NCBI RefSeq assembly: GCF_016616235.1
Contig: NZ_CP067100.1
Span: 2,043,001-2,107,000, forward strand
DNA: 64,000 nucleotides
Reading direction: 5' to 3'
DNA from: Bradyrhizobium diazoefficiens
Lineage (GTDB): Bacteria; Pseudomonadota; Alphaproteobacteria; Rhizobiales; Xanthobacteraceae
The translations under genes and the position numbers were made by a program. How positions within the stretch are numbered: position 1 is the first letter of the stretch; every line of letters starts with the position of its first letter. The notes under the pieces were generated by a model. It did not search any database. It was not told where the DNA came from and saw nothing but the letters and a program-made list of their open reading frames with translations. Positions 49,039-56,712 of the stretch are shown here, piece by piece.

Positions 49039-50573
49039 CGGATCGCTTGTTCGAAGGCGCGGATTGGGATTTCCACACCTTGCAGCGCATCACCGATGCC
49101 TGCGAGGAGGTGGCGCTGAAGGATCTCGGCCTCGACGTCTATCCGAACCAGATCGAGGTCATCACCGCCGAGCAGATGCTCGATGCCTACTCCTCGGTCG
49201 GCATGCCGCTGTTCTACAAGCACTGGTCGTTCGGCAAGCACTTTGCGTTTCATGAGGCGTCCTACCGCAAGGGCCTGATGGGGCTCGCCTACGAGATCGT
49301 GATCAACTCCTCGCCCTGCATCTCCTACCTGATGGAGGAGAACACGGCGACGATGCAGACGCTGGTGATCGCGCACGCCGCCTTCGGCCACAACCACTTC
49401 TTCAAGAACAATTATCTGTTCAAGCAGTGGACCGACGCCGACGGCATTCTCGACTATCTCGACTTCGCCAAGAACTACGTCGCGACCTGCGAGGAGCGCT
49501 ACGGCCGCACAGAGGTCGAGCGCACGCTCGACGCCGCCCACGCGCTGATGTCGCACGGCATCGACCGCTATCCCGGCAAGAAGAAGCTGGATTTGCGCGC
49601 CGAGGAGAAGCGGGCAGGGCGCCGCCGCCAGCACGAGGAAGAAGTCTTCAACGATCTCTGGCGCACCGTGCCGAAGGGCGCCTCGAAGACCAAGTCCGCG
49701 ATCTCGCTGGAACGGCGCCGCAAGCTGCTCGGCCTGCCGCAGGAGAACCTGCTCTACTTCCTGGAGAAGAGCGCGCCGCGGCTGGCGCCCTGGCAGCGCG
49801 AGCTGCTCCGCATCGTCCGCCACATCGCGCAATATTTCTATCCGCAGAGCCAGACCAAGGTGATGAACGAGGGGACGGCGACCTACGTCCACTATCGCAT
49901 CATGACCCAGCTGCACCAGCAGGGCCGCATCAGCGACGGCAACTTCCTCGAATTCCTGGGGTCGCACACCAATGTGGTGTTCCAGCCCGAATTCGACGAT
50001 CCGCGCTTCTCCGGCTTCAACCCCTATGCGCTCGGCTTCGCCATGATGCAGGACATCGAGCGCATCGTCACGAGGCCCGAAGACGAGGACCGCGAGTGGT
50101 TCCCCGACATTGCCGGCAAGAATGACGTGATGGGCGTGCTGCGCGACGTCTGGGCCAACTACCGCGACGAGAGCTTCATCGGGCAATTTCTGAGCCCGAA
50201 GCTGATGCGGCACTTCCGCATGTTCCATCTGCACGACGATCCCGAGGAGCGCGCCGGCATCCGTGTCGATGCCATCCATGACGATCGCGGCTTCCGTCGC
50301 GTGCGGCGCGAGCTGGCACGGCAGCACGACGTCGGCTACATCGACGCCAATATCGAAGTGGTCGACGTCGATCTTGCCGGCGACCGCCGGCTGATCCTGC
50401 ATCACCACGTCATCAAGGGCTCGCAGCTCAATGAGACCGACGCCAAGCGCGTGCTCCAGCACCTTGCCGATCTCTGGACTTATGACGTCGCGCTGATCGA
50501 GGTCGATTCCAACGACAAGGTCTTGCGCGAATACGTCGTGAGCCCGCGCCCGATTCCGGCGGCGGTGGCGTGA
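49035..50573 (+). CDS. spoVR: SpoVR family protein
   Basis: 512 residues, four-base overlap with yeaH. Family signatures: YPNQIEVITAEQMLDAYSSVGMP, YKHWSFGKHFAFHE, the His-rich HAAFGHNHFFKNNYLF, KVMNEGTATYVHYRIM and NPYALGFAMMQDIERI. SpoVR was named for a Bacillus spore cortex gene, but in non-sporing bacteria (YcgB) it belongs to the PrkA-YeaH unit. The conserved His/Glu clusters suggest a metal site; the reaction is unknown. Confidence 0.94.
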   Translation: MTDRLFEGADWDFHTLQRITDACEEVALKDLGLDVYPNQIEVITAEQMLDAYSSVGMPLFYKHWSFGKHFAFHEASYRKGLMGLAYEIVINSSPCISYLMEENTATMQTLVIAHAAFGHNHFFKNNYLFKQWTDADGILDYLDFAKNYVATCEERYGRTEVERTLDAAHALMSHGIDRYPGKKKLDLRAEEKRAGRRRQHEEEVFNDLWRTVPKGASKTKSAISLERRRKLLGLPQENLLYFLEKSAPRLAPWQRELLRIVRHIAQYFYPQSQTKVMNEGTATYVHYRIMTQLHQQGRISDGNFLEFLGSHTNVVFQPEFDDPRFSGFNPYALGFAMMQDIERIVTRPEDEDREWFPDIAGKNDVMGVLRDVWANYRDESFIGQFLSPKLMRHFRMFHLHDDPEERAGIRVDAIHDDRGFRRVRRELARQHDVGYIDANIEVVDVDLAGDRRLILHHHVIKGSQLNETDAKRVLQHLADLWTYDVALIEVDSNDKVLREYVVSPRPIPAAVA

Positions 50574-50631
50574 GGCGGGTGGTGCGTCGCAGCGCCCGAT
50601 GAGACCAACCTTTGACTGCTCCGAGGGAGAT

Positions 50632-50780
50632 GCGCTCCCTCCCCCGCTGGCGGGGGAGGGTTGGGGAGAGGGTGTCTCCGCAGTGGGACTCCCCCAGAGG
50701 AGAGAGCCCTCACCCGGCGCGCGGACGATGCTTCGCATCGCCCAGGACGCGCCGACCTCTCCCGCAAGCGGGAGGGGTTA
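50632..50780. repeat. dispersed 150-base repeat, copy 2
   Basis: The same compound element as at 36833-36985, in the same orientation: GCGCTCCCTCCCCCGCT, GGTTGGGGAGAGGGTG, CCCTCACCCGG, GATGCTTCGCATC, then CTCTCCCGCAAGCGGGAG. Differences are mostly in the short spacer between the two halves. It separates convergent spoVR and the DUF1801 gene. Confidence 0.88.
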
Positions 50781-50824
50781 AAGCCAGACCGCGGCTGGAG
50801 CAATCAACGTGAGCTCATGGCGTA

Positions 50825-51271
50825 CTACGCCGGCCGCTTCTTGGCTGGCTTTTTCTTAGCCTTCGACGCATTCAGCTCCACCGCCGCGCGGATCAGCGCT
50901 TTCAGCGCCTTCTCGTTGATCTTTTCGCCCTCGCGAATATCGATCGCGCGCCGCACATTGCCGTCGAGGCTGGAATTGAACAGGCCGGCCGGGTCATCCA
51001 GCGCCGCGCCCTTGGCAAAGGTCAGCTTCACCACCTCCTTGTAGGTCTCGCCGGTGCAGATGATGCCGTCGTGCTCCCACACGGGCACGCCGCGCCATTT
51101 CCATGCCTCGACCACCTCAGGATCGGCCTCCCTGATCAGGCCGCGGACGCGTCCCAGCATCTCGCCGCGCCAGTCGCCGAGCTCCTTGATCCTGCCGTCG
51201 ATCAGCTTGGAGGGCGAAACATCATTCGCGTCCTTCGTGCTGCTCTGCTTCGCCGCCACGGCTTTCTTCAT
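50825..51271 (-). CDS. DUF1801 domain-containing protein
   Basis: 148 residues. The core IKELGDWRGEMLGRVRGLI, VVEAWKWRGVPVWEHDGIICTGE-type stretch and YKEVVKLTFAKGAALDDP match DUF1801 (YdhG-like, frataxin-like fold). A Lys/Ala-rich tail ends the protein (KAKKKPAKKRPA). The function of the family is unknown. Its ATG overlaps the stop of the small membrane protein gene, so it is translated with the ArsR-START unit upstream. Confidence 0.85.
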   Translation of the reverse strand: MKKAVAAKQSSTKDANDVSPSKLIDGRIKELGDWRGEMLGRVRGLIREADPEVVEAWKWRGVPVWEHDGIICTGETYKEVVKLTFAKGAALDDPAGLFNSSLDGNVRRAIDIREGEKINEKALKALIRAAVELNASKAKKKPAKKRPA

Positions 51272-51492
51272 GATCTCGCCTCGTGTCGCGCGGCGTCACG
51301 CCGGCCGAGATAGGGCAGCGCGAACAAATAGAGCCCTGTCGCGAGCAGCGGGATGAGCGGAACGAGCGCGAGGAAGCCGATCCATGTCGCCTCCATTTGC
51401 TGCGTCATCGCGACGATGTTGGCGATGACGGCGAGCGTAAAAGCTATCGACAGCCAGCGATGGATCTGCCGGACCCACATATTCCCGGTCAA
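51268..51492 (-). CDS. small two-helix membrane protein
   Basis: 74 residues. Two hydrophobic helices (WLSIAFTLAVIANIVAM and WIGFLALVPLIPLLATGLYLFAL) are separated by a short polar loop, followed by a charged tail. The TGA overlaps the DUF1801 start as ATGA, which supports it as a real gene. I do not recognise a named family with certainty. It lies 44 bases after the START-domain gene. Confidence 0.7.
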   Translation of the reverse strand: MTGNMWVRQIHRWLSIAFTLAVIANIVAMTQQMEATWIGFLALVPLIPLLATGLYLFALPYLGRRDAARHEARS

Positions 51493-51536
51493 TGAAACCT
51501 CCTCTTGAGATGATCTAATGAAGTCGGACGGCCGGG

Positions 51537-51956
51537 CTAGTCAGCCCGCGCCAGCACTTCGTCCAGTTTGGCGAAAAACTGCTTCCAGCCGGCATGCGCA
51601 CCGCCATAGGCCTGCTTCTGCGTCGGGCTGAAGCCGGCCTGCTCGACGCGCAAGTGAGTGCCTGAGCCCGTCGGCGTGAGGGTGAAGGTCACGATACTCT
51701 TGAGGTCGAAGGCCGCGTCCTCGTGCGAGAAATTCCAGGTGTAGGCGAGCGTCTTCTCCGGCTCGATGGTGAGCACCTCGCAATCGAGCACGCCGCCCCA
51801 TTCGCCGCGCAAATTGAAGCGATGACCGACCCTCGGCTTGAAGTCGTTCTTCATCAGCCATTCCTCGATCAGATGCGGCTGCGTCAGCGCGCGCCACAGC
51901 CGCTCGGCCGGAAAGGCGAATTCGCGCTCGACGACGACTGAACGTGTTTCGGTCAT
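51537..51956 (-). CDS. SRPBCC / AHSA1-like START-domain protein
   Basis: 139 residues. The pattern VEREFAFPAERLWRALTQPHLIEEWLM, GVLDCEVLTIEPEKTLAYTW and GWKQFFAKLDEVL is that of Aha1 C-terminal/START-like proteins with a hydrophobic ligand cavity. Such genes are very often paired with an ArsR-type repressor, as here, where they overlap by four bases. The ligand is unknown. Confidence 0.9.
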   Translation of the reverse strand: MTETRSVVVEREFAFPAERLWRALTQPHLIEEWLMKNDFKPRVGHRFNLRGEWGGVLDCEVLTIEPEKTLAYTWNFSHEDAAFDLKSIVTFTLTPTGSGTHLRVEQAGFSPTQKQAYGGAHAGWKQFFAKLDEVLARAD

Positions 51957-52276
51957 TGGTCCATCCTCTTCAGCAAATCATCGAGCGCATCCAGCCGGTT
52001 CTGCCAGAAGCCGGCCATCTGACCGGTCCAGTCGATCAGCGGATTGAGCGCGCCGGGCTGCGCGGTGTAATGGGTCTGCCGTCCCTCATGGCGGTCGCGT
52101 ACCAGGCCCGCCTGCTTCAGCGCGCCGAGATGTTTCGAGACCGCCGGTTGGGAAACCCCCGATCGGGCCGTCAGCGCCCCGACGGTCTGCTCGCCGTCGC
52201 GGCACAGCCGCTCGAAGATCGCCCGCCGGGTGGGGTCGGCGAGCGTTCTGAACAGCAGATCGTGCGTGGCGGACAT
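51953..52276 (-). CDS. ArsR-type winged-helix transcriptional repressor
   Basis: 107 residues. The helix-turn-helix is clear in LADPTRRAIFERLCRDGEQTVGALTARSGVSQPAVSKHLGALKQAGLV. There are no Cys pairs for metal sensing, so it belongs to the non-metal subgroup that accompanies START-domain proteins. A promoter overlapped by palindromes lies directly upstream (52285-52338), consistent with autorepression. Confidence 0.92.
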   Translation of the reverse strand: MSATHDLLFRTLADPTRRAIFERLCRDGEQTVGALTARSGVSQPAVSKHLGALKQAGLVRDRHEGRQTHYTAQPGALNPLIDWTGQMAGFWQNRLDALDDLLKRMDQ

Positions 52277-52284
52277 GCGTAATC

Positions 52285-52338
52285 CATAACCTACGGGTTA
52301 TGCATAAACTCATAACCGGAGAGTTATGAGTAAGTCAA
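52285..52338 (-). promoter_or_regulatory. promoter and palindromic operator of the arsR operon
   Basis: Read on the minus strand, -35 TTGACT (complement of 52333-52338), a 17-base spacer and -10 TTATGA (complement of 52310-52315) form a good housekeeping promoter. The palindrome CTCATAAC-N6-GTTATGAG (52309-52330) covers the spacer and -10, and a second one, CATAACC-N4-GGTTATG (52285-52302), lies just downstream. The shared half-site is CATAAC/GTTATG. This is the expected layout for a repressor blocking its own promoter. Confidence 0.75.
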
Positions 52339-52389
52339 GTGTCTGGGAGATGGCTCTGTTGGATTGGGGTAACAGCCGCGGGCTCCGCT

Positions 52390-52474
52390 GCACCTCTCCC
52401 GCTTGCGCTTGCGGGAGAGGTCGACGCGTTCGGGCGATGCGAAGCATCGTCCCGCGCGTCGGGTGAGGGTTCTG
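52390..52474. repeat. half copy of the dispersed 150-base repeat, inverted
   Basis: Begins CACCTCTCCCGCTTGCGCTT, with GCGATGCGAAGCATCG and the end GTCGGGTGAGGG. This is the reverse complement of the right half of the repeats at 36833 and 50632. The hairpin loop has an extra CTTGCG duplication. The left half (CCCTCCCCCGC...GAGAGGG) is missing. Confidence 0.8.
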
Positions 52475-52496
52475 TCCTCGCAGTTACCGAAGTGCC

Positions 52497-52946
52497 TTAC
52501 GGCCGCAGATACAAATACCCCTGCGACTGCAACTCCGCGAGGCGGACCACGCCGCCCTTCTCCGCGCTGACGAAGCCCGGCAGCAAATCCGATAGCGTGA
52601 CGTTCTGCGCCTTCATGGTGTTGCCGCAGGCGGCGAGCTCGACGCCGTCCTTGGAGAAATCGCCGACGCGCTTGCTGACGTCGGGGTTGGCCTGCACCGC
52701 GTGAAACGCCTTCAGCGCCGGCCCGTGGATCACCAGCGCGATCGTGACGTGCTCGGGGCCGCCGACGCCGTCGATGTGGTTCTGGATGTTGCCGAGCACG
52801 AAATTGACCTTCTCGGCGTCGCTGAGGTGATAGACGACTTTCAGCTTGTTCGACGATGGAATCTCGGCCGCGGCCTTCGCGCTGGAGGCGCCAAAAGCGG
52901 CGCCCAAAGCCGACACAGCACTCCACAGGATGTTCCGGCGGTTCAT
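52497..52946 (-). CDS. exported DsrE-family protein
   Basis: 149 residues from the ATG at 52946 (GGGAGA upstream). The N-terminus MNRRNILWSAVSALGAAFG then SSAKAAAE looks like a Sec/Tat-type signal peptide. The mature part has the DsrE-like pattern KVVYHLSDAEKVNFVLGNI, VTIALVIHGPALKAFH and a conserved Cys in VELAACGNTMKAQN. DsrE-type proteins handle sulfur in related families, but exported single-domain members are of unknown function. Confidence 0.78.
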   Translation of the reverse strand: MNRRNILWSAVSALGAAFGASSAKAAAEIPSSNKLKVVYHLSDAEKVNFVLGNIQNHIDGVGGPEHVTIALVIHGPALKAFHAVQANPDVSKRVGDFSKDGVELAACGNTMKAQNVTLSDLLPGFVSAEKGGVVRLAELQSQGYLYLRP

Positions 52947-53028
52947 GGCGATCTCCCTCGAAGCACGATCCGGAAAGCGGTTTTCCGGAAAGATCATGCG
53001 CAAAATACGCAGAATTCGCCGACAGATA

Positions 53029-53649
53029 TCACTTGTGACGAAGCGCGGCGAGTTCCTTGCGGTCGGTCACCAGCGAGGTGCACTCGGCATTGTCGGTGCG
53101 GTCGAGCCGAAAAATTCCGTCGTCGGCGCCTGCCACCAGCGATTGCTCGGCATCGTCGTCCGGCTTGTTGTTCTGCCAGACCCTGACCCGCGTCAGCCGC
53201 ACGATGGCGGACTCGTCGTCCCTGGAGAGCGCAACGCCGATGCCGCCGCCTTCGCAGTCGACGCCGCAGCCCAGGCGCACCTCGTTGCCGTCCTTCACGA
53301 AAACCACATGGTGACAGTCGCCGCTGGAATCGAAATCGCCCGCGCGATGGCGGTATCTGAAACCGAGCCGGAACGAGTTGTGAAGCTGCTTGTCCTCCTT
53401 GTCGACCTCCGCGGAGATCAGCAGCTTCATCGCGGCGACCCTCTGCTGCGGATGCCGCGCGAGGTGATTGGCGTCGTAGCGGCGGACAAAGCAGGCATAG
53501 GCCTTGTCGCCGGGCGTACCCGCATACATGCGTGCGTTGAAAGTGTCAGCCTCTGCCTTGGTGACCTCGCGGACGTCGTCGGCCCGGCCGGCCTGGACAG
53601 CGCCTATGAAGGTCGCAAGGACCAGCGGAAGGACAAGGGCAAGCTTCAT
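53029..53649 (-). CDS. hypothetical secreted protein
   Basis: 206 residues from the ATG at 53649. The signal peptide MKLALVLPLVLATFIGAV ends near QAGRA; the rest is hydrophilic and rich in Asp and Arg. Four or more Cys (ACFVRRY, GDCHHVVF, LGCGVDCEGGG, AECTSL) suggest disulfide bonds in the periplasm. I do not recognise a family. A short diverged copy of part of this gene lies at 54446-54508. Confidence 0.7.
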   Translation of the reverse strand: MKLALVLPLVLATFIGAVQAGRADDVREVTKAEADTFNARMYAGTPGDKAYACFVRRYDANHLARHPQQRVAAMKLLISAEVDKEDKQLHNSFRLGFRYRHRAGDFDSSGDCHHVVFVKDGNEVRLGCGVDCEGGGIGVALSRDDESAIVRLTRVRVWQNNKPDDDAEQSLVAGADDGIFRLDRTDNAECTSLVTDRKELAALRHK

Positions 53650-53853
53650 GATCGCACCAGGCGAGAGAGCGGTTGGCGTCTGCCAGATAGGCAGAGGCGG
53701 TTCGGCCGTTAGTCGCGGGCGGCGTGCGGCGCGTTCATAGGCTCTCACCGCCCAATCCCGTGGGCAGCCTCGCGCAAGGTTCCAGTATTAACACTCCAGA
53801 AGGAGGGGCATTGGCAGACCCCTGGTTGTTGCAGATGACTGGTGGCGGTCAAA

Positions 53854-54426
53854 ATGTCCGTAAGTCAGAACTTGCCCAACCTTGCGATCGGCTATTCCCT
53901 GGGCCGGCTGTTCAAGCTCCTGGGAGCCGGCCTGTTGCTGACGCTGCTATGCGCCGCGCTCGCATTCAACTGGCACCATGGCAAGGACATCACCGCGTTG
54001 CAGATCGCGCTCTGCTATTTCGGCATCGTGTTTTTCGGCCTGGCCACCTGCAAGACGCTCTGGACGTTGATCTGCTCCAGCGAGCCCGTCCTCTTCATCA
54101 CCCGTGTCGGCATTCGCGACACCAGGATTGCCGATGACACCATCTCCTGGCGATCGGTGCGGGACATATCGATCTGGCGGTATCGCAGCCAGAAGATCGT
54201 GGTGCTCCAGCTCGACCCTCTTCTTGCCGAACGGTTCGCAGGGGGCTTTCTGAAACGCATCTTGTCGCTGCTGAACAAGCCAATTGGCGCGGATGGCGTG
54301 CTCGTCAATGCGGGCGGCCTGACCATGGACGGCGAAGCGCTGTTCGACACCTGCAAGCAATACTGGACGGCCGGCCGAATGGCCTATTCGGGCCGCGCCG
54401 CAGCTGAGCCCGCGCCCGCCAGCTAG
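53854..54426 (+). CDS. STM3941-like membrane protein (paralogue 2)
   Basis: 190 residues from the ATG at 53854; a GTG four codons upstream is possible. Two hydrophobic helices (LLGAGLLLTLLCAALAF and ALCYFGIVFFGLATCKTLW) are followed by VLFITRVGIRDTRIADDTISW, matching the plan of the protein at 44866-45498 (VVIVTPYGIRDLRIGNEFLLW). The shared GIRD-RI pattern and identical topology show the two are paralogues. Function is unknown. Confidence 0.65.
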   Translation: MSVSQNLPNLAIGYSLGRLFKLLGAGLLLTLLCAALAFNWHHGKDITALQIALCYFGIVFFGLATCKTLWTLICSSEPVLFITRVGIRDTRIADDTISWRSVRDISIWRYRSQKIVVLQLDPLLAERFAGGFLKRILSLLNKPIGADGVLVNAGGLTMDGEALFDTCKQYWTAGRMAYSGRAAAEPAPAS

Positions 54427-54445
54427 TCCCGACGTCCGCCGAGGG

Positions 54446-54508
54446 ACCTCGTTGCCTTCTTTCACGAACACTGCGTGGTGGCAGTCGCCGCTGGAATCGA
54501 AATCGCCG
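54446..54508 (-). pseudogene. remnant of a gene like the one at 53029-53649
   Basis: On the minus strand this stretch encodes GDFDSSGDCHHAVFVKEGNEV, against GDFDSSGDCHHVVFVKDGNEV in the intact gene. By eye about 55 of 62 bases agree with 53279-53340. The similarity stops abruptly on both sides, and no complete frame surrounds it. The rest of the 54427-54721 gap has no gene I can support. Confidence 0.7.
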
Positions 54509-54721
54509 CTGCGAAGCGAGGTAGCGTGGTTCCAAGCACGGCCTTAGTCGAACCTCAGGCCGGGAAGGTTCAATCGCGGTGGGCCTTCGCTCCTACGGGA
54601 ACTCGATGCCGCGCAAACCTTCGACATTGTCCCCATTCGTCGATGTGATAGCGTTCACAGACGATTGCTTTCGGCAGTCTTAGGGTGGGGCCGCCTCTTG
54701 TAGCGTGTGGAGTCCCCCGCA

Positions 54722-56251
54722 ATGGGCGAAATTCGCAACTTCAGATCCGGAAATCAGGGCGAGCCGCCTCAGCACGGCGCGATGCCTCGTCGTCTCGCAG
54801 CGATCATTGTCGGTGACATCGCTTCCTACAGCCGCTTGATGCAGGCTGACGAGGAGGGCACGCACGCCCGCGTCAAGCGGATCGAGCGCGATCTTATCAT
54901 GCCCAGCATCGTCGAGCATCATGGAAGTCTGGTGAAGACGACGGGCGACGGGTTTATCGCCATCTTCGATAGCCCCGTTGAGGCCGTTCGATGCAGCATT
55001 GTCATCCAGCAGAATCTCGTCGGCCGCAACGCTTCGCTTCCGAAGGATTCGCGGATCGAATACCGGATTGGCGTCAATCTCGGCGATGTCATCGTTGAGC
55101 CGGACGATATCTACGGCGACGGTGTCAACATCGCCTCACGCATCGAGGGCATTGCCGAGCCCGGTCAGGTGTACATCTCGGGCGCGATCTACGAACAGAT
55201 CAAGCACAAGGTGGTGTGCGGCTATGAGTCGCTCGGCGATCGCAAGGTCAAGAACATCACCGATCCCGTACGCATCTATCGCGTGCTGCCGGACGCAGAT
55301 GCGGTCGGCAGGACGCGCGGCCGGCGCGAGACTGTCCTGATTTTTCTTCTGAGCATCACGGTGCTGGTCATTGCTGCCGGTGCGCTGTGGTATCTGCTGG
55401 CGCAGCCGCCGGGCAGGGTGGACGAGCAGGCTGCCGCGCCCGCCGTCGCGCCGGCCCCAACACCGAGCCGGCAGCCTCCGCCGCGCGAAGCGGCGACGCC
55501 GACCCCGCAGCCATCCCCGTCATTGGCGTCTGCCCCTCCGTCGCCGGCATCGACGCCCAGCCCGTCGGCGACGCCGCTTCGCGAACCCGAGATGATCGCC
55601 ATTCGTGGCGGCAGCTTCACCATGGGAAGCAATGATGATCCGACCGAACGTCCGGTCCACCAGGTCACGATCAAGCCGTTCTCGATCGGCAAATATCCGG
55701 TGACGGTGCAGGAGTGGAACGAATGCGCCGCTGCGAAGGCGTGCTCGTTCACGGCCGTAGGCAAGGACGATGCGCCGGTCAGCAATGTGAGCTGGACCGA
55801 TGCGCGACAATATGTGGCCTATCTCTCCCAGGCGGCGAAGAAGCCGTACCGGCTTCCGAGCGAAGCCGAATGGGAATATGCGGCGCGCGGGGGAACGCAG
55901 AGCAAGTATTGGTGGGGTGACAAGCTCCAGCCGGGCATGGCCGGGTGCAAGGATTGCGGCGACCTCGGGACCGAGCAGCCGGCGAAGGTCGGCAGCTTCA
56001 AGCCCAATCCATTCGGGTTGTACGACATGGGCGGCGCGATCGACCAGTGGGTCGAGGATTGCTGGCACAGAAACTATCAAGGCGCGCCCGGCGACGGATC
56101 GGCATGGACCGGCGGTGACTGCTCCTCGCACGTCCTGCGCTCGGGTTCCTGGAAGAACGATTCAAGATATGTGCGGCCGTCAAACCGCGATGGTTACGAC
56201 ACCGATGTCCGTTACCCAACGCACGGATTTCGCGTCGCGCTCAGTCCGTGA
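54722..56251 (+). CDS. class III nucleotide cyclase fused to an FGE/sulfatase-modifying-type domain
   Basis: 509 residues from the ATG at 54722; a GTG five codons upstream is possible. The cyclase domain (about 22-190) has the metal-binding Asp32 in VGDIASYSRLM and Asp76 in TTGDGFIAIF, then RIGVNLGDVIVE and GDGVNIASRIE. One transmembrane helix (205-227) and a Pro/Ala linker (239-287) lead to an FGE-sulfatase domain (290-509) with RGGSFTMGSN, PVTVQEWNEC and SEAEWEYAARGG. The Cys pair of true formylglycine-generating enzymes is absent (SGSWKNDSRYV), so this domain probably binds rather than oxidises. The cyclase would be cytosolic, the FGE domain periplasmic. It may be cotranscribed with the next gene. 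Confidence 0.88.
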   Translation: MGEIRNFRSGNQGEPPQHGAMPRRLAAIIVGDIASYSRLMQADEEGTHARVKRIERDLIMPSIVEHHGSLVKTTGDGFIAIFDSPVEAVRCSIVIQQNLVGRNASLPKDSRIEYRIGVNLGDVIVEPDDIYGDGVNIASRIEGIAEPGQVYISGAIYEQIKHKVVCGYESLGDRKVKNITDPVRIYRVLPDADAVGRTRGRRETVLIFLLSITVLVIAAGALWYLLAQPPGRVDEQAAAPAVAPAPTPSRQPPPREAATPTPQPSPSLASAPPSPASTPSPSATPLREPEMIAIRGGSFTMGSNDDPTERPVHQVTIKPFSIGKYPVTVQEWNECAAAKACSFTAVGKDDAPVSNVSWTDARQYVAYLSQAAKKPYRLPSEAEWEYAARGGTQSKYWWGDKLQPGMAGCKDCGDLGTEQPAKVGSFKPNPFGLYDMGGAIDQWVEDCWHRNYQGAPGDGSAWTGGDCSSHVLRSGSWKNDSRYVRPSNRDGYDTDVRYPTHGFRVALSP

Positions 56252-56268
56252 TTGCCGGAGTAGATTTG

Positions 56269-56712
56269 ATGAAGATCATTCGTTGCGCCGCATTGGCGGC
56301 GGCGCTCGCATTGCTTCCGGGCGCAGCCTACGCGCAGGGCAAGACTGCGCCCAAGGACGCCAAACTCTATTTCATCAGCCCGCGTGACGGGCAGAAGCTT
56401 CGCGGTGGATTCTGGGTCCGGTTCGGCTTGCGCAACATGGGCGTGACGCATGCCGGCGACGAGTACCAGAACGCGGGTCATCACCATCTGCTGGTCGACG
56501 TTAACGACCCGATCGATCCCAAGGAGCCGATCCCGCAGGACAAGTCGCATCTCCATTTCGGCGCCGGGCAGACCGAAACCCTGCTCGAACTCCCGCCCGG
56601 GACCCACACGCTGCAACTGGTGCTCGGCGACGCGAAGCACTATCCGTTCGAGCCGCCTATCGTGTCGGAGAAGATCACCGTGCGCGTCAGACAGCCTGTT
56701 TCCGGCAAGTAA
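56269..56712 (+). CDS. exported DUF4399 family protein
   Basis: 147 residues. The signal peptide KIIRCAALAAALALLPGAAYA is cleaved before QGKTAP. The mature part has the DUF4399 pattern YFISPRDGQKLRGGFWVRFGLRNMGV-type start, NAGHHHLLVDV, HFGAGQTETLLELPPGTHTL and LGDAKHYPFEPPI-type end. The HHH cluster could bind a metal. Function is unknown. GGAG lies eight bases before the ATG, 17 bases after the cyclase stop; the stop abuts the convergent korB stop. Confidence 0.85.
   Translation: MKIIRCAALAAALALLPGAAYAQGKTAPKDAKLYFISPRDGQKLRGGFWVRFGLRNMGVTHAGDEYQNAGHHHLLVDVNDPIDPKEPIPQDKSHLHFGAGQTETLLELPPGTHTLQLVLGDAKHYPFEPPIVSEKITVRVRQPVSGK

Noticed and set aside
3120..52474. Repeated palindromes as a CRISPR array or insertion sequences
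   Set aside because: They are isolated, differ from one another, have no regular spacers, and carry no transposase or cas genes.
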